Shown in pieces: positions 1 to 6,376 of a stretch of 6,435 nucleotides of DNA. The notes beneath the pieces are model-generated. The model was not told the origin of the DNA, made no database searches, and worked only from the letters and a program-made list of their open reading frames with translations. Each line of letters starts with the position of its first letter. The stretch's first letter is position 1. Position numbers and translations under genes: made by a program. The stretch is from positions 9,515 to 15,949 of the forward strand of contig DDPO01000161.1 of assembly GCA_002342225.1 (NCBI GenBank), in the 5' to 3' direction. This stretch comes from Bdellovibrionaceae bacterium UBA2466 (lineage in GTDB: Bacteria; Bdellovibrionota; FAC87; UBA2466).

Positions 1-137
1 CCACCTGAGCTCTTCAAGGGAGAATTTGGATTGTCGATGTCAAGCGGACGACGAGCGGGCTGAATATTTTCACAAAGGCCAATGGAACTCCACCAAACTA
101 ATCCGAGAATGACAGACTTGATAAGTGATTTTCTCAA
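1..137 (-). CDS. Exported protein of unknown function, 5' end only (runs off the left edge)
   Basis: This reading frame starts at a TTG whose last two bases are the first two of the TGA stop of the upstream peptidase gene (TTGA overlap), and it stays open for 45 codons to the window edge. The start is supported by a GGGAG Shine-Dalgarno sequence 8 nt upstream and by the lack of an ATG or GTG upstream in this frame nearby. The first 22 residues look like a Sec signal peptide: basic MRK, a hydrophobic core (about residues 9-21, with VILGLVWW) and a small-residue region ending near GLC-EN. The cysteine at residue 22 is not in a good lipobox, so a lipoprotein is less likely. The mature start (about residues 23-45) is polar and rich in Pro, Asn and Arg. 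I do not recognise the family. Tight coupling suggests it is made together with the peptidase and acts in the same compartment. Confidence 0.72.
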   Translation of the reverse strand, partial: MRKSLIKSVILGLVWWSSIGLCENIQPARRPLDIDNPNSPLKSSG

Positions 138-2008
138 GCCACTATCTCCCGCTTCAGAAACCGACCCAACCCAATCGTGATGAATCCCCAAATAAGAAAA
201 CACACACTTGAGCTAATATTTTCTGTTCCACTTTGGGGTGAATTAACTCCCGCACATCCTTTGAAGCCCACGCGAGCTTCCAGAGTTTCGGGGCTCTTGA
301 AAGATTCAGACGCAGAACCCAAAAATTTTACTTCGGAGTAGAGCAATTCCCGAATTCTATCTACATGCACACCTGCATAAAGAGCACGGTCAGCTTTCAC
401 AAGAGACTCTACAGCACCGACGAAACCAGGATATGAACCTAAAAAGTACAAGCTTTTGTAAGCCAATTTATCAGCTACTGTTTTATTGTAATCTTTTCTA
501 AGTTGCCAAAGGGCGGATGCCCATGAAAGACCTGCTTGGTAAATTAAATCAGGTGCGGTTACTTCAGCGTAAACTTTCAAAGTGCCGACGTTCCTGCGCA
601 CTTCCGAGCAAACAGGAGCGAGCTTTAACCCCAGCGTAACATCCGTTCCATTTAACTGAGTCAGATAAGTCGCAGCTCCATAATCCGAATACCCTTCGTG
701 CAACGAATCCCCCACAGTTTTCTTCCCGCTCGTTCCAAATTCAATGCCTGAGATAATATCTGTGATGTAATGCTGGTACTCATGGGCAACGACGAATCCT
801 TCGCGAGCAAAATTGTTAAAAGGCTTGCTTTCACATTCTGGGATCCCTGAAGGGGGCAAAAACAATATACACCGACTTAGCCCGTCTCCGCACAATGTGG
901 AATCCCAATAAAACGCGTTGTCAGCAGTGCCTAACCCCGAATTTCGAGAGTTCACAACCACACCTAAGGGATCCGGAAAGTTGGTAGAATCGCCGAAGGA
1001 AGTTAAGTAATTATTTAGAAAAGTACGATACTCCGTTAAATGATAATAAACATTCACACCATCAAAATTTTGATTAGCGCAATCATTGGTCTCGGGCTCC
1101 CCAGAACAGCTAGCGGCATATTCGGTGGGAGACGTTTTGAAAAAACCACTAGAAGTGTAATCTGAAGGAGGTGCCGGAGCTAATGATTTGTCGAGCGGGG
1201 TAATCTCTCTGCGGCCAAAGACCCCACCTGAGAATTGCTCTCTTTTCACGTGAACGACTGATTTTAGTGCACTGTCGTTCTCAGTTACTATGGTAATACC
1301 CGAAGTCAGAGCTACGTCAGTTCCGGACTCGTCGACATTGGCATCCTTAAAAACCTTCACGGTCGAACTCGCAGCTCTCGCTTTACTAAATTCAGAAAGA
1401 ATCTTTGCAGACAGTTGATCAACAATCAAATTCTTTTCAATATTCGGATTTCTATAAACCACACGGATTTGATAAGCAGGTATAAAAGGCTTATCACTTT
1501 CGCCCCGCCATAAGATAGGTTCCCACTCAACAGTACCGAAAGACCTGCCCATTTTCCCTTCCAGCTCAGGCCTCAGTTTTTCAAGCACTCGCTCTCGCAG
1601 TTCTTCGCTGTCAGGTTCAAAGTCTAATGAAATATAATTCTCTAAATCGCTATCTGCGTATTCGACAAAGCCTTCGCGATTATAATGAATCGCAAGGCCT
1701 ATTCCATCGACGCGTCGCCCCTTATAAACATAATTGTAGAAACGGTGACTGTGTGTAGAGTCTCCGGAGACTTTTCTTTCAATCCAGCTTCCATCTCGAC
1801 TTACAGTTCTAAAATTTTCAGAAATAAATTTTTTGATGGCCTCTGATTCGGTGAGCTTAACGAAATGACCTCGATTGGGCGACCAAAAATCCCAATCTCG
1901 GCCCAGTCCTGACTCATATCGTTTGACTTCAGCAATAACACTTGAAGACAAAAATAAAAAGAAGCCTAAACCAAGAGCCGACCATTTTTTTTTGTTGGGC
2001 GTCATCAT
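134..2008 (-). CDS. Exported zinc metallopeptidase, thermolysin/fungalysin-like (M4/M36 type) with C-terminal membrane tail
   Basis: This is a probable secreted or envelope zinc endopeptidase of 624 residues. Residues 1-26 are a Sec signal peptide (NKKK, then a hydrophobic core, with likely cleavage VIA|EV). Residues about 60-212 look like an inhibitory FTP/PepSY propeptide: YKGRRVDGIGLAIHYNREG resembles the FTP consensus, and YQIRVVY...LIVDQLSAKIL a PepSY strand pair. The catalytic domain has HEYQH (409-413: zinc ligands H409 and H413, catalytic base E410) and SLHEGYSDY (435-443), where E438 would be the third zinc ligand, as in M36 EGWSD. Six cysteines (301, 310, 373, 380, 391, 467) suggest disulfides. 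GLSWASALWQLR (493-504) aligns by eye with the family's VHxxGxIWxxALWDLR, but the His position is Tyr490. VKADRALYAG near 537-546 is also family-typical. Residues 603-620 form a hydrophobic segment followed by basic residues. The ATG at 2008 has only a weak TGGA 9 nt upstream. Gluzincin class is confident; M4 versus M36 is not settled. Confidence 0.88.
   Translation of the reverse strand: MMTPNKKKWSALGLGFFLFLSSSVIAEVKRYESGLGRDWDFWSPNRGHFVKLTESEAIKKFISENFRTVSRDGSWIERKVSGDSTHSHRFYNYVYKGRRVDGIGLAIHYNREGFVEYADSDLENYISLDFEPDSEELRERVLEKLRPELEGKMGRSFGTVEWEPILWRGESDKPFIPAYQIRVVYRNPNIEKNLIVDQLSAKILSEFSKARAASSTVKVFKDANVDESGTDVALTSGITIVTENDSALKSVVHVKREQFSGGVFGRREITPLDKSLAPAPPSDYTSSGFFKTSPTEYAASCSGEPETNDCANQNFDGVNVYYHLTEYRTFLNNYLTSFGDSTNFPDPLGVVVNSRNSGLGTADNAFYWDSTLCGDGLSRCILFLPPSGIPECESKPFNNFAREGFVVAHEYQHYITDIISGIEFGTSGKKTVGDSLHEGYSDYGAATYLTQLNGTDVTLGLKLAPVCSEVRRNVGTLKVYAEVTAPDLIYQAGLSWASALWQLRKDYNKTVADKLAYKSLYFLGSYPGFVGAVESLVKADRALYAGVHVDRIRELLYSEVKFLGSASESFKSPETLEARVGFKGCAGVNSPQSGTENISSSVCFLIWGFITIGLGRFLKREIVA
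146..150 (-). promoter_or_regulatory. Ribosome binding site (GGGAG) deciding a TTG start
   Basis: On the minus strand GGGAG lies 8 nt before the TTG at 137-135, inside the last codons of the peptidase gene. It is the main evidence that the truncated downstream gene begins at this TTG. Its location implies that the downstream gene is translated by coupling or reinitiation. Confidence 0.6.
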
Positions 2009-2017
2009 TTTTTTTTT
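1985..2017 (-). repeat. Two poly(A) tracts flanking the peptidase start codon
   Basis: Read on the minus strand, an uninterrupted run of 10 A (2017-2008) sits directly before and includes the first base of the start ATG. A second run of 9 A (1993-1985) encodes the three lysines at residues 6-8. The first run separates the weak ribosome-binding site from the start. The second lies in codons before the signal-peptide core, so a one-base change there would truncate the protein within about 35 codons. Runs this long are prone to replication and transcription slippage. Whether they vary in vivo cannot be seen here. Confidence 0.6.
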
Positions 2018-2104
2018 CCATAAGTGTCAATGAAATTGAAGAAAACGTCAAACCCTATGAATCTCCTTACAACTTTCACGTTTTTTAGATTAAAATAAGA
2101 GTTC
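2009..2104. promoter_or_regulatory. Divergent intergenic region between the peptidase and the DUF2062 gene
   Basis: These 96 AT-rich bases must carry the 5' signals for both directions. On the plus strand TTACAA (2067-2072) and TAAAAT (2091-2096), 18 bp apart, form a weak sigma70-like pair. It would place the transcript start almost at the ATG at 2105, so the mRNA could be nearly leaderless, consistent with the poor, too-close AAGAG at 2097-2101. On the minus strand TTGACG (2051-2046) resembles a -35 box, but no good -10 follows at 16-18 bp. A strong TAAGGAG (2069-2063, minus) is not suitably spaced for the peptidase ATG. No clear operator or riboswitch is seen. Promoter positions are tentative. 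Confidence 0.4.
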
Positions 2105-2599
2105 ATGTTTGCCATACGACTTCTATACAGGTTCATCGCTTTGTTTCAAACCCATGCTAACCATCACGGAATATCGCTGGGAATTTGTGCTGGAATGGCC
2201 TTAGGTCTGAGTCCACAAAACAGTCTGCACTTTTGGCTTTTGATTGCTCTCTGCTTTCTAATAAGACTTAACCTTGCGGCGACTTTGATCTCTTGGGGTA
2301 TGTTCTGGTTAGTCGCAATGCTAGGCAAGCCTGCTTTTTTTGTTGTGGGAGACTTCCTTTTAAATAAGAAATCACTTATCTCGCTTTGGAATTGGCTTTA
2401 TGAGTTGCCATTCTTTCCCTACACCAACTTTTATGTTCCAAACATTTTAGGTCAAATGTTTTTTGCGGCTGTGATCTTTTTCCCTCTCCACATTTTCTCG
2501 CTCAAAGCTGCCCGATATTTGGAACCAGCTGTTTATCACTGGTGGAGAACCACAAAGCTATATACGCTGTACAGAGGCTATAAACCGTATGCGCGCTAA
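2105..2599 (+). CDS. DUF2062-type integral membrane protein (TIGR03546-like)
   Basis: This is a small integral membrane protein of 164 residues. After a short cationic amphipathic N-terminus comes HANHHGISLGICAGMALGLSPQNSLHFWLL (about 17-46), which resembles the glycine-rich start of DUF2062 domains (a G-x-x-x-G-x-x-x-G-x-x-P pattern). Hydrophobic segments follow at about 41-75 (probably two passes) and about 110-135, and the C-terminus is aromatic and basic (WWRTTKLYTLYRGYKPYAR). Its length and its position just before a 600-residue AsmA-like gene fit the family I recall as TIGR03546, whose partner is TIGR03545. The function is not established. It overlaps the next gene by 11 bp, so the two are surely co-transcribed and probably form a complex in the inner membrane. 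The ATG at 2105 is the first start in the frame after the promoter region; its ribosome-binding site is weak. The family call is from pattern memory, not a search. Confidence 0.78.
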   Translation: MFAIRLLYRFIALFQTHANHHGISLGICAGMALGLSPQNSLHFWLLIALCFLIRLNLAATLISWGMFWLVAMLGKPAFFVVGDFLLNKKSLISLWNWLYELPFFPYTNFYVPNILGQMFFAAVIFFPLHIFSLKAARYLEPAVYHWWRTTKLYTLYRGYKPYAR

Positions 2600-4445
2600 A
2601 TCTAACTTGATTAGAATTAAAGGCATCGCTCCTTTAGCTGTAGTTCTGGCTTTTGGAGCCGTGTATTTTAATTTGTCGTACGAACAACATTTAAAAAAAT
2701 GGTTGGAGCAAAAAGCAACGCTTGCTTATGGCGCTGCTGTTGACATTGATAAGCTGAATGTAGACTTACTTAACGGTCAGGCACATTTACAAAAAATTCA
2801 AATCACCAATCCCTCAAGTCCGCTCAAAAACCTTTTTGAAATAGACAAAATCTCACTGCATTTTAGTGTTAAGGAGCTTCTCAAAAAGAAATTGGTGATT
2901 CATTCCGTCAATGTCTCGGGAATTACCTCGGGGAGCTTAAGAGTTAATTCCGGAGTCATCGATGACATGCTGGAAGAGTCTGAGGAACACCCTGTGTTGT
3001 GGCAAAAGACCGATACAGGAGTTTTTGCGAATCTTCGTAACCAAGTAAAGCAAGGTCCACTCAAGTACCTCTCTCAGATTACAACGGGAGCCTATACCCT
3101 GACCAAAATGCCCAATTTGAAGAAGTCTCTCAATTCTTTGAAATATTTAGAAACACTCAATCAGAGCTTTGAGAAGACTCACAGAGACTGGACATCTAAA
3201 GTAAGTCTTTTGCCTACACCGACTCAATTAAATGCTTGGCAGGGAGATGTAGCAACATGGGGCGAAAATCCTAGGGAAATCGCTTCCACTATTGATAACG
3301 AAAAGCGAAAACACCTTGCTATTCAACTAAGAGAAAAGTACGAAACGATTACGAACGAATTGGCTTCTGCACAAAAAGAACTGACCCACATAAAAAATCA
3401 AATGGACGGGATCAATCAGTTTCTTGCCGAGGACATCGAGACACTCAAGAAAGAACTTAACCTCCCAACTCAAGCAAACGATGATCTCTCATTTTCACTG
3501 TTTGGAATCCATGCCATTTCGTTTCTTGAAAAATTATCCTATTGGTCGGATACGTTTCGCCATCACGGGACTGTAACATTCTCAACCCCTCAGTTAGAAA
3601 TTGTAAGAACTACCAATTCTAAACAGATCGAGTATCACTTCTTAAATAAAAAAACTGAGCCCTCTTTCTACATCGGCGAAGTAAAATTAATTTCAGGTTC
3701 CGATGCTTCGAATGGTCTTGTAGGCGAGTTTAAGAACTTTACTCTTTTCCCCCACTTTTATAATTATGTTTCCCAAGCCTCAGTACGTGGGAATATCACT
3801 GGCTCAAACTGGGAAGGAATCAAATTAGAAGTCCAACTGGCCTCAGAAAATGAGCTTCCTTTAGAGAAAGTCTCCTTCAGCGTTGACTCTTTTCCGCTCG
3901 AAGATTTTGTGATTAGAAGCACTTCTGATTTTGATATCAAAATTTCAAGCGGAACTGCAAAACTAGGTATTGAGGCCGTCTTTAAAGGCCCGAGACTTGA
4001 CGTCACAGGAATCTTTGAAACTATGGGGACAAAATTTTCAGTGAAATCCCAATTTAGCCCATTTGAGGAGCTGCTAGATTCACTCACTCGTTCGCGAACC
4101 ATTTTGATAACTAAAGCAACGGCTCAGGGTGAAAAGAACAGTCTGCAATTAACCATCGAAAGTGATTTTGGAAAACAACTGGCTAAAAATATTCATGAGA
4201 CTTTCATCAAACAATTGGCACAAATCGACGATACTTTGAAAACTCATGTTTTGGACAGCCTTTTTCCACTAAGACAAACAATTAATGAAAAGATTCAAGA
4301 TGCAGAGAATATTTCGCTAGCTCAAATGCGAAGCACTCTTAACGAACTCGAAAGCATGATGATTTACACCAAAAAATACGATCCTCAAGCTGCAAAATTC
4401 AAACATCGTTACAGCCAAGCAGAGAAAAATCACCAGACCCTTTAG
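2589..4445 (+). CDS. AsmA/TamB-like single-pass membrane protein (TIGR03545-like)
   Basis: This 618-residue protein is anchored by one N-terminal helix (about 12-29, GIAPLAVVLAFGAVYFNL), with the bulk predicted outside the cytoplasm. Residues about 45-120 have the AsmA/TamB N-terminal signature: a helix after the anchor, then alternating beta strands (AAVDIDKLNVDLLNGQAHLQKIQITNP, FEIDKISLHFSVKELLKKKLVIHSVNVSGI). A helical middle follows, with a likely coiled coil at about 240-290 (LREKYETITNELASAQKELTHIKNQM). Residues about 325-525 return to short amphipathic strands (GTVTFSTPQLEIV, KLGIEAVFKGPRLDVTGIF, NSLQLTIESDFG). The C-terminus (about 527-610) is helical. The pattern suggests a beta-groove envelope protein, interrupted by the coiled coil. 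The ATG at 2589 lies inside the end of the membrane-protein gene, with AGAGG 11 nt upstream, so translation is coupled. The protein resembles TIGR03545, whose function is unknown. Lipid transport is inferred by analogy with AsmA-like proteins, not shown. Confidence 0.75.
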   Translation: MRAKSNLIRIKGIAPLAVVLAFGAVYFNLSYEQHLKKWLEQKATLAYGAAVDIDKLNVDLLNGQAHLQKIQITNPSSPLKNLFEIDKISLHFSVKELLKKKLVIHSVNVSGITSGSLRVNSGVIDDMLEESEEHPVLWQKTDTGVFANLRNQVKQGPLKYLSQITTGAYTLTKMPNLKKSLNSLKYLETLNQSFEKTHRDWTSKVSLLPTPTQLNAWQGDVATWGENPREIASTIDNEKRKHLAIQLREKYETITNELASAQKELTHIKNQMDGINQFLAEDIETLKKELNLPTQANDDLSFSLFGIHAISFLEKLSYWSDTFRHHGTVTFSTPQLEIVRTTNSKQIEYHFLNKKTEPSFYIGEVKLISGSDASNGLVGEFKNFTLFPHFYNYVSQASVRGNITGSNWEGIKLEVQLASENELPLEKVSFSVDSFPLEDFVIRSTSDFDIKISSGTAKLGIEAVFKGPRLDVTGIFETMGTKFSVKSQFSPFEELLDSLTRSRTILITKATAQGEKNSLQLTIESDFGKQLAKNIHETFIKQLAQIDDTLKTHVLDSLFPLRQTINEKIQDAENISLAQMRSTLNELESMMIYTKKYDPQAAKFKHRYSQAEKNHQTL

Positions 4446-4456
4446 CCGGTTTAAGG
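4439..4456. other. Imperfect palindrome spanning two convergent stop codons
   Basis: The 18 bases CCTTTAGCCGGTTTAAGG form an imperfect inverted repeat centred on CCGG and contain both the TAG of the AsmA-like gene (4443-4445) and the TAA of the TPR gene (4453-4451). There is no loop and no U-tract on either side, so it is not a convincing intrinsic terminator. No other terminator is visible at this junction; transcripts from each side probably run into the opposing gene. Confidence 0.3.
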
Positions 4457-6376
4457 TTTCAAGTGCCTCAGCAGGGAAAAGTCGTTTATATCTTTTGCAA
4501 AATCTACCGCCTGTTTTAATTCCTCGGGGTCTTGAAAGTAATCTTTAGGAATCTTCATTAAAGTTTGAACAGCTTCTTCACAACGCCCACTGTCTCGTTC
4601 AAGTGTAAACTGGTAGAAGTTCAACCAACTCGTGTGCCTTGGAGCGATTTCGGTAGCAGTTGGGCCTTGAGATCTCTTAAAGGCCTGCAATGCGGCTTCC
4701 TTCTCGCCTAATACACTGTAACAGCGGCTTAAATGAAAGCTAACGCTTGTATCAGACGGGTTGAGCTCTGAAGCCTTAATAGCATAAGTCAGGGCTTTAT
4801 CGAAATAACCGCGATCAAAACAAAACACTGAAAGATAAAATTCAGTTTTGCGCTCCCACCCACGATGTGTCTTGAGTTCAGAGTAATACTCTAAGGCCTT
4901 TTTATCATCGTTCAATAGTACAAAAGAGTTTGCAATGCTAGACAAAGCCAATGGCATCCATTCCGCCTCTTCCAGTATAAGATTTTTAATTCGCTCATGG
5001 GTTTTATGATCCTTCAACTCTGCACTAACCATAAGGAGGTTAAAAATAGCTGAGCGCAATTTTGGTGAAATTGCCAAAGCCCGCTCATAACAGTATTGAG
5101 CATCTTTAACTTGTCCAGAGGCATAGGAAAGATTGCCTTCAACAACATAAAGATAATCTCTTGAGAATTGCTCTTTTTCCTGACGCCAGTATCGTTCCCA
5201 ATTGGCTCTTTCGTCAAAAATCTTGCTTTTCCTACCAGTCATTGCCTCGAGCGAGGTTTGAAATACCCCATCAAACCACCCTTCATAATCTTTCCAAAGT
5301 TCAAGAAGGGCTTCGACAAGAGTCTCTTTAAATAAAAATCCCTCTTCAATGATCTCATTGACGGGACCGAATTCGGAGGAAAATTGACTATCGATTTCAA
5401 GAATTCCTGCTCTGTCAGGATTGGTAAAGCAAAGGTGATACAAATGCTTGATAGCAGTATCATGTTCTAAGATCTCATCTTTTTTCTTTTTGGAGAACCA
5501 ATCGACTTCAGCCACCCAATAGAGCGTAGATTTAAGGTCTTCGCTCACTTCAACTTCATCAGCCAAGACCGCTCTTCCTAATTCCCTGGCCTGAAAGTAC
5601 CGACCCCGACTCAACAAATTTAGTATGAGAAAAGGAGCCCCGGAATTTCGATGAAGAGCATCAGTGAGTTTTTCAATAAAAGCTCGAGAGCGAAGAGAAT
5701 CAAAAGGGAACCCAAGCACATTTTCAAGAAGCCCTCTAGCTTCTTCGCCAACTCTGCTCTCTTCTGTTTCAGCGATCGACAGAGTTCGATTAAGTAATTC
5801 GCTGATGATCATGGCAGCTTCACAAATATCGTTGATATTTTTTATTTCGAGATGCCTTTGCGAATCACAGAGTTCTTTTCTAGAACTCGCTTTAAACAAA
5901 AGAGCCTGTTGAAGCCCTTTCTTTCCTCGAAGCTCTTGGGGGCTATCAAGAAGAAGTTTCAAATCCAGGAGGTTTTTAAAGGCGAGATTCCAACGCCTTG
6001 ATTTTTCATTATTCTCTAATCCTAATCGTTCAGATATTTTTATCGAGCAAATTGTATGGGAATTTTCGCTAGCTTCTTCAAACAGTTTCCAAAGAGAATC
6101 TTCTTCAAATGTTTCATGCCCTGATATTTTCCGCCGGGGTGCCCACTTAAGCAGAGGCTGCAACCTCAACAGCAAAGCCTCTGCACATAACCAGACACAA
6201 AATACAAAAACTACAAAAAATTGTTTGTAATAAATGCCGACTGCAAGCATGAGGGCACAAAGAAACCCTAGAGCTCCTAAAGCGACATTCCGCTTATGAG
6301 AAATCTCTTGTCTCCAACCACTTCGCTTTAGCAGGGTTCGCACAACCGCACTATCTCCACACACCAACAACCACAA
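4451..6376 (-). CDS. Membrane-anchored TPR-repeat protein of unknown function
   Basis: This is a 641-residue protein whose family I do not recognise. Two adjacent hydrophobic helices (about 30-50 and 52-72) form a hairpin after a basic stretch (KRSGWRQEISHKRN), followed by LKWAPRRK, so both ends are probably cytoplasmic. Residues about 90-400 are charged and mostly helical with no motif I can name. The C-terminal part carries TPR-like helix pairs at about 408-441 (clearest: GNLSYASGQVKDAQYCYERALAISP), 442-505 (degenerate), 511-541 (FDKALTYAIKASELNPSD), 545-570 and 583-613. TPRs are protein-binding scaffolds, so a membrane-tethered adaptor role is inferred. The start is uncertain. TTG at 6376 gives the longest frame but has no good ribosome-binding site; GTG at 6343 (codon 12) has GGAG 11 nt upstream and still keeps both helices. 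The in-frame stop at 6409-6407 limits the gene upstream. It converges on the AsmA-like gene with 5 bp between stops. Confidence 0.8.
   Translation of the reverse strand: MWLLVCGDSAVVRTLLKRSGWRQEISHKRNVALGALGFLCALMLAVGIYYKQFFVVFVFCVWLCAEALLLRLQPLLKWAPRRKISGHETFEEDSLWKLFEEASENSHTICSIKISERLGLENNEKSRRWNLAFKNLLDLKLLLDSPQELRGKKGLQQALLFKASSRKELCDSQRHLEIKNINDICEAAMIISELLNRTLSIAETEESRVGEEARGLLENVLGFPFDSLRSRAFIEKLTDALHRNSGAPFLILNLLSRGRYFQARELGRAVLADEVEVSEDLKSTLYWVAEVDWFSKKKKDEILEHDTAIKHLYHLCFTNPDRAGILEIDSQFSSEFGPVNEIIEEGFLFKETLVEALLELWKDYEGWFDGVFQTSLEAMTGRKSKIFDERANWERYWRQEKEQFSRDYLYVVEGNLSYASGQVKDAQYCYERALAISPKLRSAIFNLLMVSAELKDHKTHERIKNLILEEAEWMPLALSSIANSFVLLNDDKKALEYYSELKTHRGWERKTEFYLSVFCFDRGYFDKALTYAIKASELNPSDTSVSFHLSRCYSVLGEKEAALQAFKRSQGPTATEIAPRHTSWLNFYQFTLERDSGRCEEAVQTLMKIPKDYFQDPEELKQAVDFAKDINDFSLLRHLKP
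6355..6358 (-). promoter_or_regulatory. Possible ribosome binding site (GGAG) for an alternative GTG start
   Basis: On the minus strand GGAG precedes the GTG at 6343-6341 by 11 nt, slightly long but the best Shine-Dalgarno match near the 5' end of the TPR gene. If used, the protein would begin MRTLLKRSGW, losing the first 11 residues of the longest frame. Confidence 0.3.

Noticed and set aside
1..35. Lipoprotein reading of the truncated left-edge protein
   Set aside because: The residues before Cys22 (I-G-L) do not fit the usual L-A/S-G/A lipobox; an ordinary signal peptidase I substrate is more likely.
137..142. GTG just before the peptidase stop as a start for the downstream gene
   Set aside because: That GTG is in the peptidase frame and is followed after one codon by the TGA; only the overlapping TTG opens the signal-peptide frame.
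3764..4102. Minus-strand 112-codon open frame inside the AsmA-like gene
   Set aside because: It lies wholly antisense to a well-supported gene, is serine-rich with low complexity, and shows no domain or convincing ribosome-binding site. It is a shadow frame.
4439..4456. Bidirectional intrinsic terminator
   Set aside because: The inverted repeat is imperfect and loopless, and lacks a T-run on either strand, so it is listed only as a palindrome.
5014..5463. Two minus-strand open frames of 67 and 74 codons inside the TPR gene
   Set aside because: They are in a different frame on the same strand as the TPR gene, with no motif or signal; the main frame explains the region.
5664..5912. Plus-strand 82-codon open frame antisense to the TPR gene
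   Set aside because: Its composition (Ser- and Arg-rich) is that of a reverse reading of coding DNA, and it has no recognisable domain.
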